The position numbers and the translations under genes are program-made. From contig NZ_CP041186.1 of the NCBI RefSeq assembly GCF_006517175.1, positions 2,755,001-2,819,000 of the forward strand: a stretch of DNA of 64,000 nucleotides, in the 5' to 3' direction. The notes under the pieces are model-generated. The model had not been told where the DNA came from and made no database searches. It saw only the letters and a program-made list of their open reading frames with translations. Each line of letters begins with the position of its first letter. Within the stretch, counting starts at the first letter, position 1. The stretch is from Persicimonas caeni (GTDB lineage: Bacteria; Myxococcota_A; Bradymonadia; Bradymonadales; Bradymonadaceae). This document shows positions 16,278 through 24,382 of this stretch, one piece after another.

Positions 16278-17081
16278 TCAACGTGTGGCGATGGAGTAGT
16301 GGTCGTGGACCTGAAGCGCGCGTTTGAGGCGGTTGTACGGAGCCGTGTCCGCCTCGAGCGTGACTTGACCGTCGCCGTCGGTGTCGAGTGTGCCGAAGTC
16401 GATCCCGTCGAAGAGGGTGTCCTCCTCTTCGGGATCGAGGGGGTGAGCGCGAAGGACGAGCGTCGCCTCGGTGTCGGCGGTGACGGTGGCCTCGAAAGGC
16501 GCGCCGATCACCCGCCGGTCGGTGTCCTGGTCGACGAGCGCCTCGAAGGCGACCGAGGCACCGTCGCGCCGGGCGACGCCGGCGATGTGAATCGAGTGGC
16601 CCACGAGCTCATCATCGGCGGCCAGTCCGTCGTCGGTCGAGGCGGCGGCGAAGTGGAAATTGGCGCCGGTGTAGTCTCCGGTGATGAGCGAGGCGGAGCC
16701 CAGTTCGGCGCCGCCGTCGGCCCAGTCGACCACGAAGCGGCCGGGCAGCTCGCCGATGACTTGGCCGCCGGCGTGATGGCCCGGGTGGGCGTAGGCCGGC
16801 GGGATCAGTAGCGAAGTCACCGTCGAGCTCGAGTCGTGCTGCTCGCCTTCGGTGGTGAACTCGAGGTTGGCGATGGCCGCCTCGAAGGTCTCGATGTCAA
16901 CGCGCCAGCCGAGGTCGTTCTCGACCGGCTCGTCGGCGAGGGCGTCGACCACCACGGGCAGCTCGACGCGCTCGGCCTCCTGGCTTTCGCCGGAGCAGCC
17001 AGCGGCGAGCCCCAGACCGGCCGCGCAGGCGGCGGCGAGCACGATTCGGTGGGCGTTTCGATGGTTGTAGATCGTCTTCAT
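16278..17081 (-). CDS. Lipoprotein with His-rich and EF-hand-like segments
   Basis: A 267-residue lipoprotein with a canonical lipobox (Leu-Ala-Ala-Gly-Cys29). A His segment (Ala-Tyr-Ala-His-Pro-Gly-His-His-Ala-Gly-Gly, around residue 97) and a C-terminal Asp-Thr-Asp-Gly-Asp-Gly-Gln-Val-Thr-Leu loop can bind metal. Phrases such as Leu-Val-Gly-His-Ser-Ile-His and Thr-Leu-Phe-Asp-Gly-Ile-Asp-Phe suggest a defined family, but I cannot name it. It lies 64 nt after the TonB receptor and 51 nt before the second lipoprotein, so co-transcription is likely. The two lipoproteins share layout (lipobox, beta-rich body, late EF-hand) and may be distant paralogues. A substrate-capturing partner of the receptor is a reasonable guess. 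Confidence 0.75.
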   Translation of the reverse strand: MKTIYNHRNAHRIVLAAACAAGLGLAAGCSGESQEAERVELPVVVDALADEPVENDLGWRVDIETFEAAIANLEFTTEGEQHDSSSTVTSLLIPPAYAHPGHHAGGQVIGELPGRFVVDWADGGAELGSASLITGDYTGANFHFAAASTDDGLAADDELVGHSIHIAGVARRDGASVAFEALVDQDTDRRVIGAPFEATVTADTEATLVLRAHPLDPEEEDTLFDGIDFGTLDTDGDGQVTLEADTAPYNRLKRALQVHDHYSIATR

Positions 17082-17145
17082 ACAAACTCCTTTGGGGTTG
17101 ATGACTTACAGCGTGAATCAGTGGGTGAATTGCGGTTGAGTATCG

Positions 17146-19281
17146 TTAGAACCAGGCCGACAGGGTCGCGCGCACGGTGCGCGGAGTGCCGGCGACGTAG
17201 TGAATGACGGGGAGTTGGCTGCGCGCTTGGCTGCGGTCCCACCACGAGGCGTAGTGGTACTCGCCTTCGCGCCAGCGGGCGCCGAGTGCGTTTTCGACCT
17301 GCAGGTCGAGTTGGAGCCAGCGCCAGCGGTAGCCGAGGGTCGCGTCGACGATGCCCAACGGGGCGGCTTGGGCTCCGTGGGCGAGTGGGCGAACGCCGAT
17401 GGCGCGCGCGGCGAGGCCGGCGCGCCAGCCGTCGGGGTGAAAGAGTGAAGCTCGCGCCGATGCCATCAGCCTGGGAGCGCCGGGGACGGGCTCGCCGGAG
17501 TCGACAAAGCGCGCCTCGACCGCCGTGGCGGACACGGCGAGGTCGATCCAGCGCGCCGGCTGCCAGCCGAGCACGGCTTCGAGACCGTAGCGCTCGGTGG
17601 CGTTGAGCTCGACGTTGACGCCCGAGACGTGGTCGAAGACGCTCTCGCGCTCGATCCAGACGCCAAAACCAGTCAGGGAGACGGCGAGTTGACGAACCGG
17701 GGTCCATTTGACGCCGATTTCAGCGTTGTCGGTCCGCGTCAGTTCGGGCTCACCGCCGCCATAGCGGGTGTGGTCGCGGTTTTCAGACTGAGGATCGTCG
17801 GGAGTGACCACGGCGCGAGCCTCGGGCGGCCGAAGCCCGCGGCCGTAGGCGGCAAAGAAGGTCCAGTCGAGTCCGGCGAAGAAGGTCGCCGCAATCCTCG
17901 GTGAAAGCGCGACAAACCACTGCTCACCTGAGGCCTGCGCGAGCTCGTCACGGGCGTCGAGCCCGACGACATCGAGGCGAGCGCCGCCGTCGAGTCGAAG
18001 CCACGCGAGCGGCGACCAGTCGACGGACAGCCCCGCGGCGCCCAAGTGTTCGACGAAGTCGAGGTCGCGCGCGGCCTGCCAAACCTGGCCGGTGGGGGAG
18101 AGCTGGTCTTCGCTCTGCGACGCCCAGACGGTGCGCCACTCGAGCAGGCTCGAGAGCCGAAGGGTCGCCGCCAGCCGCTCGGACCAGCGCGCCCAGCCGC
18201 CGGCGGTCCACGAGTCTTCGCGCTGCAGGCGCCGGTCGCCCCTGTCGGGGTAGAGGAGCTGCCCGGTGAAGTTCTCGTCGAGTTCGAGCCTGCGGCCGAG
18301 CCCGTAGACATGTGCATCGATATCCCCCATTGACGTCTCGGCGAGCAGCCGAAGCGCGGCCAGCCCGCGCAGCGAGGCGCCGGCCGTGTCGGTCGAGTAG
18401 GCGTCGTAAAAGCCGATCGCATCGTCGCGCACGTCGGTCAGCCTGAGCGTGCCCGGCAGTCCGAAATCGGCGGCGTACCCGGCGAAGAGAGCGCTCAGGT
18501 TCAGCTCGTCGTCTCCGGCCAAGTGTGCCCGCGCGATGGCCACGGCGCGACGAGTCTGGCGATTGGTGCCAAAACCGTCGTCGTAGAGCGCCTCGGCGGC
18601 TGCAAAGGTCCCGCGGGAGCCTTCTTCAGGTGCCAGAGTCACGGCAAGACGGTGTCGGTTCGTCGAACCGACCTCGTACAGCGTGCGCACGCCTCGCTCC
18701 CAGCCGGGGATTCCGAGTTCGAAGTCGAGGCTCGCCGCCGTCGCAAACGGCCCTTGGCGCAGCTCGAAGGTACCCTTGCGGGCGTCGACACCGACGATCG
18801 CCTCGGGGATCAAGAAGGCCAGGTCGAGGTAGCCGTTGCCGTGGACGTTCGACGGCTCGTTGAGCGGGATCCCCTCGAGGCGCACCTCGACGTCGGCTCC
18901 GTGCACGGCGTCGAAGCCGCGCACGAAGAACTGGTGACCCTTGCCTTCGTTGCCGTGCTGGACAGACTGGAAACCGGGGACCAGTTCGACGAAATCCTCG
19001 GCGGTGCGCCGCGGCATCGTCGACAACTCGCGAGCCCCCAGATGAGCCTCGGCGGCCGTCGTCGGCGACGGCTCGGCCGCCGTCTTGACGACGTGCTCCG
19101 ACCAATCCGAGTCGCGCTCGAGCTGTGAATTTGTTGTGTTGGCATCGGCAGACGGGTCCGTCTGCTCGTCCGAGCGTACCTGGGCGTCCTGCGCTGGCTG
19201 GGCCGGCGCAGCAGACGACACAAGGCACACCACGAGCAGAACGGCCCAGCCACACCGATGGTGTAGTTGAACCGGATGCAC
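17146..19281 (-). CDS. TonB-dependent outer-membrane receptor
   Basis: A 711-residue outer-membrane receptor that uses TonB energy to import a ligand. The GTG start at 19281 has GGGGAGA just upstream. A signal peptide is followed by a polar linker, then a plug domain (about 80-190: Met-Pro-Arg-Arg-Thr-Ala-Glu-Asp ... Phe-Phe-Val-Arg-Gly-Phe-Asp ... Val-Glu-Val-Arg-Leu-Glu-Gly-Ile-Pro-Leu-Asn-Glu). The rest is a beta-barrel with alternating aromatic strands and a terminal Trp-Phe typical for BAM recognition. The plug's His-Gly-x-Gly-Tyr-Leu region is unusually His-poor, whereas the neighbours are His-rich. Its position between a His-rich inner-membrane protein and two EF-hand lipoproteins suggests metal rather than siderophore or sugar import, but this is not shown directly. 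Confidence 0.9.
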   Translation of the reverse strand: MHPVQLHHRCGWAVLLVVCLVSSAAPAQPAQDAQVRSDEQTDPSADANTTNSQLERDSDWSEHVVKTAAEPSPTTAAEAHLGARELSTMPRRTAEDFVELVPGFQSVQHGNEGKGHQFFVRGFDAVHGADVEVRLEGIPLNEPSNVHGNGYLDLAFLIPEAIVGVDARKGTFELRQGPFATAASLDFELGIPGWERGVRTLYEVGSTNRHRLAVTLAPEEGSRGTFAAAEALYDDGFGTNRQTRRAVAIARAHLAGDDELNLSALFAGYAADFGLPGTLRLTDVRDDAIGFYDAYSTDTAGASLRGLAALRLLAETSMGDIDAHVYGLGRRLELDENFTGQLLYPDRGDRRLQREDSWTAGGWARWSERLAATLRLSSLLEWRTVWASQSEDQLSPTGQVWQAARDLDFVEHLGAAGLSVDWSPLAWLRLDGGARLDVVGLDARDELAQASGEQWFVALSPRIAATFFAGLDWTFFAAYGRGLRPPEARAVVTPDDPQSENRDHTRYGGGEPELTRTDNAEIGVKWTPVRQLAVSLTGFGVWIERESVFDHVSGVNVELNATERYGLEAVLGWQPARWIDLAVSATAVEARFVDSGEPVPGAPRLMASARASLFHPDGWRAGLAARAIGVRPLAHGAQAAPLGIVDATLGYRWRWLQLDLQVENALGARWREGEYHYASWWDRSQARSQLPVIHYVAGTPRTVRATLSAWF

Positions 19282-19362
19282 AGAGATCTCCCCGAAACTG
19301 AAGTGACCGCCATAATGAACGCGCTCCCCTTGCCGAAGCGACAGCGGGAGGCCGATGGCACA

Positions 19363-19905
19363 TCAACTCAACGGGGGGCCGCGCGGCGAGGCCGTGCCGA
19401 GACGGGGTGTGCGGGGACTGATCTGGGTCGAGGGCTCGACGCGTGCGTCCATCGCGGGCGTCTCGACAGGCGGTGGCAAGACGAGGGTCGTCTGCGGCGC
19501 GGTGATCGAGACGGCGAAGTGAGCGAAGCTGTCGCCGGCGTGGTCGAGTGGCGAAGGGGCGTGAGGTGAGCGGGGCAGCTCGTCGTGCGAGTCGGCGTTG
19601 TCGTGGGAGTGGTTTTCGCCGTGAGAATGGTCGTGGGCGTGACCGTGAGGGCCGTGATGGTGCGAGAGCAGCGCGTCGGCGGCGAACTCACCGGCTTCGA
19701 TGCGCTCGGCCAGTTTGTCATCGTCGAGGTCCGACGGCGACAGTCGATAGACGATCCCGCCGCCCGGGGTGTGAACGTGGTCGTCCTCGTGGTCGATGGA
19801 GTGCAAGAACGGCACGAACACCAGACCGTACAACGCCAACAAGATCAGTCGGGCGGCATGCCGGCGAGCCCACGCCAGCGGTCGGTTGTGCGATGACAAC
19901 TTCAC
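19363..19905 (-). CDS. His-rich membrane protein heading the metal cluster
   Basis: A 180-residue protein with one N-terminal membrane segment (about 18-35) and no clear cleavage site. Residues 82-108 form a His-rich tract (about 11 His with Asp, Gly and Ser), as seen in metal-sensing or metal-buffering loops of Zn, Ni or Co proteins. The C-terminus is Pro-rich. It is the first gene of the minus-strand set, 81 nt before the TonB receptor. I do not recognise the family; a periplasmic metal reservoir or a sensor for the receptor is inferred. The upstream gap to the PilZ gene is short, so transcription may also read in from there. Confidence 0.65.
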   Translation of the reverse strand: MKLSSHNRPLAWARRHAARLILLALYGLVFVPFLHSIDHEDDHVHTPGGGIVYRLSPSDLDDDKLAERIEAGEFAADALLSHHHGPHGHAHDHSHGENHSHDNADSHDELPRSPHAPSPLDHAGDSFAHFAVSITAPQTTLVLPPPVETPAMDARVEPSTQISPRTPRLGTASPRGPPLS

Positions 19906-19993
19906 ACAAGTATCTACAGCTCAACGGGAATTCGAGACGAACGGGTCGTCGCCCTACAGCGCAAACAAGAGCACGAGCGAAGCGACGTGTGGC

Positions 19994-20407
19994 TCAAGCG
20001 TGGTCGGTGTCGTCGGGCTCGAAGTGGTCCATGTACTCGTCGAGGCGCTCTTGGTGCTCTTCGGGCAGCTCGACGAACTCGACGCCGTAGCCGGGGACTT
20101 TGCCCGCCTCGAAGTCTTTTTCTTCATTGGTCCAGGCGACCTCGGCGACGGCCTCGATGGCGGTGTCCTCGTTGGGAAGCCGGAAGCGCACGGTGACCTG
20201 GGTGCCGACCGGCACGATCTCGGGGGTGGCGACGAAGAGGCCTTTTCGGCTCAGGTTGCCCGAGATGGCCTTGCGGTCGACCTTGTCGCCAGCGACCGAG
20301 ATGACGTGGACGTAGACCTTATGGCGCATCTGGGCGCGCTGGTCCGAGGCGTGTTCCTGGGCGGACGTCATCGACGGGTCGTGCTTGTCGCTCATCTGGT
20401 CGCTCAT
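19994..20407 (-). CDS. PilZ-domain protein, myxobacterial type
   Basis: A 137-residue cytoplasmic protein with a single PilZ-like domain (about 24-120). Arg-x-x-x-Arg (24-28) and Gly-Asn-Leu-Ser-x-x-Gly-Leu-Phe-Val are present, followed by Val-Gly-Thr-Gln-Val-Thr-Val-Arg-Phe-Arg-Leu-Pro and a Val-Ala-Trp strand as in the TIGR02266 family common in Myxococcota. Binding of cyclic-di-GMP is expected from the family, but the second motif lacks the usual (D/N)xSxxG spacing detail and binding may be weak. The N-terminus is polar and Met-rich, so the start could be Met1 or Met5. It diverges from rsgA, with an inverted repeat between them. Confidence 0.82.
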   Translation of the reverse strand: MSDQMSDKHDPSMTSAQEHASDQRAQMRHKVYVHVISVAGDKVDRKAISGNLSRKGLFVATPEIVPVGTQVTVRFRLPNEDTAIEAVAEVAWTNEEKDFEAGKVPGYGVEFVELPEEHQERLDEYMDHFEPDDTDHA

Positions 20408-20473
20408 TGGCGATGTGCTCCGTTGGAGGGGAAAAGAGGAACGGGCACTTTAGAACAGAGTGCACGGTTATTA

Positions 20474-20495
20474 CAATGTCAACACAGTGACATTG
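20474..20495. promoter_or_regulatory. Operator-like inverted repeat between pilZ-type gene and rsgA
   Basis: CAATGTCA-acacag-TGACATTG is a perfect 8-bp inverted repeat with a 6-nt spacer, followed by a further CATTGTC half-site. A TACAAT at 20473-20478 with TTTAGA 18 nt upstream could be a weak sigma-70-like promoter overlapping the dyad and facing rsgA. The regulator is unknown. Confidence 0.5.
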
Positions 20496-20589
20496 CTGCA
20501 TTGTCGGAAGTCGAGGTGGCGGCCGACCGTTGTCCCAGGCCGACACATCGACTATCAAAGCGGCGACCAGTGCAGGGACGACGAGTGTG

Positions 20590-21666
20590 ATGAAACTTCA
20601 AGATTTAGGCTGGGACGAGTTCTTCGCCTCCCAACAATTTCCAGAATTCGAAGCCATCGAGACGGTGCCCGCGCGGGTGTCTCGCCACGACGGCCAGGAG
20701 TATGACGTGGTCATCGACGGCGGCCAGACGCGGCGCGCGCGGCTGGGCGGCGGACTGCGTTATCGCGCGGCGGCCCCCGAGGAGTTGCCGGCGGTGGGCG
20801 ACTGGGTGGTGTTGCGCCTCGAGAGCGAAGGCGAGCTCGACACCATTTTGGGCGTGTACGACCGGCGCACCTGCTTTGTGCGCCAGGCTGCTGGGCAGCG
20901 CACCGGCGTGCAGGTGATCTCGGCGAACGTCGACACGGTGTTCGTGGTCACCTCGATGAACGAGGACTTCGAGCCGCGCCGGCTCGAGCGCTATCTCGTG
21001 GCGGTGCGAAATGCCGGTGCGCAGCCGGTGATCGTGCTCAACAAGGCCGATCTGGCCGACGACCCCGACCCGTTCGTCAGGCAGGCCGACGAGGTTGCCA
21101 ACGACGCGCCCGTGGTCAAGATGTCGGCACTGGACGGCACCGTCGGACCGCTCGAAGCGTGGCTCGAGCCGGGCAAGACGCTCGTGTTCGTGGGCTCGTC
21201 GGGCGTGGGCAAGTCGACGATCATCAACCGACTGATGGGCGACGAGGTCCAAGAGACCGGCGGTATCCGCGAAGACGACGCCAAGGGCCGGCATACCACG
21301 ACCACCCGCCAGTTGCTGGTGCTTCCCGAAGCCCACGGCGTGCTCATCGACACGCCGGGCATGCGCGAGTTCCAGCTGTGGGCGGGTGACGCGCTGGCCG
21401 AGGACGCCTTCGAGGATATCGCCGAGCTGGCGATGTCGTGTCGCTTTCGCGACTGCAAGCACGACGCCGAGCCGGGCTGTGCGGTGCGCGCGGCGCTCGA
21501 AGAGGGCGAATTGACCGCGGAGAGATTCCAGAGTTGGCAGAAGCTGCAGCGCGAGCTCGAGGCGCATCAGGAGCGCCAAGACGTCGTCGCGCGACGCAGC
21601 GAGGGGCGCCGCAGAGGCCGCATGCACCGGCGCATCAAGAAGAACCACCCCAAGATCAACGATTGA
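20590..21666 (+). CDS. rsgA: Ribosome small-subunit-dependent GTPase A
   Basis: A circularly permuted GTPase that checks late 30S maturation. With start ATG 20590 it has 358 residues: an OB-fold N-domain, then G4 (Asn-Lys-Ala-Asp, 151-154), G1 (Gly-Ser-Ser-Gly-Val-Gly-Lys-Ser-Thr, 202-210) and G3 (Asp-Thr-Pro-Gly, 254-257) in permuted order. The zinc-finger ligands are Cys284, Cys289, His291 and Cys297. The basic C-terminal tail fits rRNA contact. A TTG at 20530 would extend the protein by 20 polar residues but has no ribosome site; Lys-Leu-Gln-Asp-Leu-Gly-Trp after the ATG is the usual family N-terminus. The next gene begins 6 nt after the stop. Confidence 0.93.
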   Translation: MKLQDLGWDEFFASQQFPEFEAIETVPARVSRHDGQEYDVVIDGGQTRRARLGGGLRYRAAAPEELPAVGDWVVLRLESEGELDTILGVYDRRTCFVRQAAGQRTGVQVISANVDTVFVVTSMNEDFEPRRLERYLVAVRNAGAQPVIVLNKADLADDPDPFVRQADEVANDAPVVKMSALDGTVGPLEAWLEPGKTLVFVGSSGVGKSTIINRLMGDEVQETGGIREDDAKGRHTTTTRQLLVLPEAHGVLIDTPGMREFQLWAGDALAEDAFEDIAELAMSCRFRDCKHDAEPGCAVRAALEEGELTAERFQSWQKLQRELEAHQERQDVVARRSEGRRRGRMHRRIKKNHPKIND

Positions 21667-21672
21667 GGTTTC

Positions 21673-22311
21673 ATGAGCACGACATCGAAGACCCCGAACG
21701 CGCCACAAGTCATCATCCGTGAAATGGAGCTCGAAGACTTGGCCGGGGTCTACGCGCTCGGCGAGAAGCTCTTCACCGCCGACCGCTGGCCGAACCTGTA
21801 TCGCACCTGGGACGAGTACGAGCTCGTGGGGATCTTCTCGTCGGACGGCGACACGTGTCTGATCGCCGAGTACGAGGACAAGGTCGTCGGCTTCGCGCTC
21901 GGCCAGATGATCGACAAGCGAAATAGCGCCTGGATCTACGGCTATCTGGTGTGGCTGGGCGTCGACCCGTCCATCAAGGGCCGCGGCGTTGGCAAGCGCC
22001 TGGTCGACCGGCTGACGAACCGGTTCATCAGCTTCGGGGCGCGCATGATGCTCACCGACACCGACGGGGACAACAAGGCGGCGATCGAGTTCTTCGAGCG
22101 CCAAGGCTTTGGCAATCACCAGCACCACGTCTACCTGTCGCGCAACCTGACCAACGACCCGGCGTATATCGAACAGCGCCAGGCAGACAAGCTGCGCGAG
22201 CGCCCGCCGCGCCACAGCGCCAAGCATCACGTGCCCGGCGGACCGCCGTCGATGACGCTGTCCGACGACCCTGACACCACCTCCAACGAAGCCGACACCC
22301 ATGACGATTGA
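21673..22311 (+). CDS. GNAT-family N-acetyltransferase
   Basis: A 212-residue acetyltransferase. The acetyl-CoA motif A is Gly-Val-Asp-Pro-Ser-Ile-Lys-Gly-Arg-Gly-Val-Gly-Lys-Arg-Leu, followed by Asn-Lys-Ala-Ala-Ile-Glu-Phe-Phe-Glu-Arg-Gln-Gly-Phe (motif B). The last ~45 residues are a polar His/Pro/Asp-rich tail outside the fold. The substrate is unknown; the co-transcribed M20 peptidase suggests amino-acid or peptide N-acetylation and deacetylation, which is inference. GAGG lies 4 nt before the ATG. It overlaps the next gene by 11 nt, indicating coupled translation. Confidence 0.87.
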   Translation: MSTTSKTPNAPQVIIREMELEDLAGVYALGEKLFTADRWPNLYRTWDEYELVGIFSSDGDTCLIAEYEDKVVGFALGQMIDKRNSAWIYGYLVWLGVDPSIKGRGVGKRLVDRLTNRFISFGARMMLTDTDGDNKAAIEFFERQGFGNHQHHVYLSRNLTNDPAYIEQRQADKLRERPPRHSAKHHVPGGPPSMTLSDDPDTTSNEADTHDD

Positions 22312-23443
22312 CGCAGTGCTCGACCAGATCGATGAGGAGCGCCTCACCCAGCTTCTGAGCGACACCGTAGAGACCTACAGCCCGTCGTACGCCGAAGAGG
22401 CGGTGGTGGATCTGTTGTGCGAGGCGCTCGACGAGATGGGGCTCGCCTACGAAAAGCAACGGGTCAGCGAGGAGGACGAGACGCCCGAGCGCCACAATAT
22501 CCTCATCGCGCTGGGGCCGGGGCCCGCCGAGTTGGTGCTCGTGGGCCACGTCGACACCATCCCGGCGTGGGACGAAGAATCGACCACGCCGTATATCGAA
22601 GAGGGCAAGCTGTACGGGCTGGGCAGCGCCGACATGAAGTCGGGCTGCTGCGCAATGATCGAGGCGATGGCCGCCGTCGCCCAGGCCGGCGTCGAGCTCG
22701 AGCGCGGGGTGGTCCTGGCGCTGGTGGTCGGCGAAGAGGAGTACGGCGACGGCTCGGAGTGCTTTTTGGAGGCGTACCAGCCGCGGCTGACCGTCATCGG
22801 CGAGCCCACGGGCCTGAAGCCGTGCACGGAGCATTTCGGCTTTGCCGAGTTCGTCCTCGAAAGTAAAGGCAACCCGGCGCACGCGGCGTTTCCGGAGCTC
22901 GGCGCCAACGCCATTCACGCCATGCTCGGCTGGCTGAGCCGGCTTCTGGAGGGCATGCGCGAGGTCAGCAAGCCCAAGCAGATCGCGCTCAACCCGCGCG
23001 AGATCTCGGGCGGCGGCGACCTGTTCATCGTCGCCGACCGCTGCACCGCCGGCGTCGACATCCACCTGGGCCCGCAGCTCGAGCACGACGAGGTCATCGA
23101 CCTGCTCGACCGCGCCCGCGCCGAGGTGCTCGAAAACCACGCAAAATGCCAGCTCAGCTTCGAGCAGACCTACTACGCACCGGCGTACCGGCTGGGCGTC
23201 GACGACCAGCGGCTCCGCCCGCTCGAAGAGGCGTTCGAGTCGGTGGGGATGGAGTGGAAGCCCACGGCGTTTCGGTCGCACTCCGACGGCAATATGTTTC
23301 GCCAAAACGGCGCATTGCCGGTGATCTGCGGGCCGGGCAAGCTCGAGGTCGCCCACACGCGCCACGAGCACGTCGAGCTCGACGAGCTGCACCGAGCGGC
23401 GCGGTTGTATGCGGCGATGATTGTGGCGGCGTGTTGTTCGTAA
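22301..23443 (+). CDS. M20-family metallopeptidase (ArgE/DapE/CPG2 type)
   Basis: A 380-residue di-zinc amidohydrolase. Metal and catalytic residues are in place: His83 and Asp85 (Gly-His-Val-Asp-Thr), bridging Asp111 (Ser-Ala-Asp-Met-Lys-Ser-Gly), the Glu145-Glu146 pair (Gly-Glu-Glu-Glu-Tyr-Gly), Gly-Glu-Pro-Thr, and a late His in His-Thr-Arg-His-Glu-His. A dimerisation lid (about 180-290) is present. Likely substrates are N-acyl amino acids or small peptides; the sequence does not single out ArgE or DapE. It is the third gene of the rsgA operon, with an 11-nt overlap to the acetyltransferase. Confidence 0.9.
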   Translation: MTIDAVLDQIDEERLTQLLSDTVETYSPSYAEEAVVDLLCEALDEMGLAYEKQRVSEEDETPERHNILIALGPGPAELVLVGHVDTIPAWDEESTTPYIEEGKLYGLGSADMKSGCCAMIEAMAAVAQAGVELERGVVLALVVGEEEYGDGSECFLEAYQPRLTVIGEPTGLKPCTEHFGFAEFVLESKGNPAHAAFPELGANAIHAMLGWLSRLLEGMREVSKPKQIALNPREISGGGDLFIVADRCTAGVDIHLGPQLEHDEVIDLLDRARAEVLENHAKCQLSFEQTYYAPAYRLGVDDQRLRPLEEAFESVGMEWKPTAFRSHSDGNMFRQNGALPVICGPGKLEVAHTRHEHVELDELHRAARLYAAMIVAACCS

Positions 23444-23455
23444 TCTTTTGGAGTT

Positions 23456-23538
23456 GACCGCAAAGGTCGCGAAGGAAGCAAAGCTAAATAGGCAGCGAAT
23501 TGACCGCCATTGTGTGGCGGCCTTTGCGATCTTGCGGG
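23456..23538. repeat. CCGCAAAGGTCGCGAAGG palindrome
   Basis: Arms GACCGCAAAGGTCGCGAAGG and CCTTTGCGATCTTGCGG flank a CCGCC/GGCGG hairpin, just downstream of the M20 gene. Half copies lie at 15093-15135 and 63373-63414. Confidence 0.7.
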
Positions 23539-23559
23539 TCTCTATGACTTGCGGGCGCC

Positions 23560-24234
23560 CTATGAAACGAGCTGCCAGATGTAGATGAGCCCGCCGATGA
23601 ATATCGCAGGGAGGACGAGCCGAAACGTCAGCCAGGCCTGAAAGACCTCCATGGCCTTGTCATCCGGGAGAACCCCGCGGAAGTAGTGAAAGTAAGTCGC
23701 CTCGATGTCGGCCATCGACTCGACGTGGACCGGCACCGGGCCGCGCTTGGCGCGCTGCTCGACGTGGCGTCGGTGGCGCGCGTAATCTTCGGCGATCGAG
23801 CCGGTCGTGCCCAGCGAGTCGAGCCAGCCGGTCGACTTCGTGCTGGGCGAATCGACGCACCAGGTCACGACCGCCGAGCCTTCGTCGAAGTAGGTGAAGA
23901 AGGTGAACATCACCCCACGCGGGCTATAGGCCATCGACTCGTTGTAGCGCACCGATACACGCGTCGTGCCGGTGGGGTCGACGAACGACACCCCGGGCAG
24001 CCACGGCAACGGGAATCCGAAAAGAGACTCGCGGTATGTGCCGAGCTCGCGAAAACCCTCGGCCCTCAACCACTGCAGCAACTCCTCCGGCAGCTTGACA
24101 AACTCCTGTTTGGCCTGCGTGGTGCCGGTGATGTCCTCGAAGCGCGTACGCTTGGCGACAAAACCGTGAATGGAGCTGCGCGGCTCTTCATCGGTGAATA
24201 CGGCGGCAGCGTATAGTGGTCGATGAGACGTCAT
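23560..24234 (-). CDS. Unrecognised protein with C-terminal membrane anchor
   Basis: A 224-residue protein I cannot assign. The N-terminal ~190 residues are a soluble alpha/beta region with Phe/Trp-rich strands (for example Phe-Thr-Phe-Phe-Thr-Tyr-Phe-Asp-Glu-Gly and Val-Val-Thr-Trp-Cys-Val-Asp-Ser), then Glu-Asp-Tyr-Ala-Arg-His-Arg-Arg-His. A single hydrophobic helix (about 203-222) closes the protein, so it is probably tail-anchored with the bulk in the cytoplasm. There is no signal peptide. It is transcribed alone, convergent with the M20 operon and divergent from the lipoprotein at 24383. AGGA precedes the ATG. Confidence 0.6.
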   Translation of the reverse strand: MTSHRPLYAAAVFTDEEPRSSIHGFVAKRTRFEDITGTTQAKQEFVKLPEELLQWLRAEGFRELGTYRESLFGFPLPWLPGVSFVDPTGTTRVSVRYNESMAYSPRGVMFTFFTYFDEGSAVVTWCVDSPSTKSTGWLDSLGTTGSIAEDYARHRRHVEQRAKRGPVPVHVESMADIEATYFHYFRGVLPDDKAMEVFQAWLTFRLVLPAIFIGGLIYIWQLVS

Positions 24235-24382
24235 GACTTCATCCTGGCCGACGGGGGTCTCGAGGGTACACGCCGATTATACCTGAAGGGACTCGATGTG
24301 CCAGAACAGTGCCGTTTGCGCTCGAAGGGGTCTTTACGGTTAATATGGGGGACATGTCATAAGAGTTTGTGGAGAGAGATAA

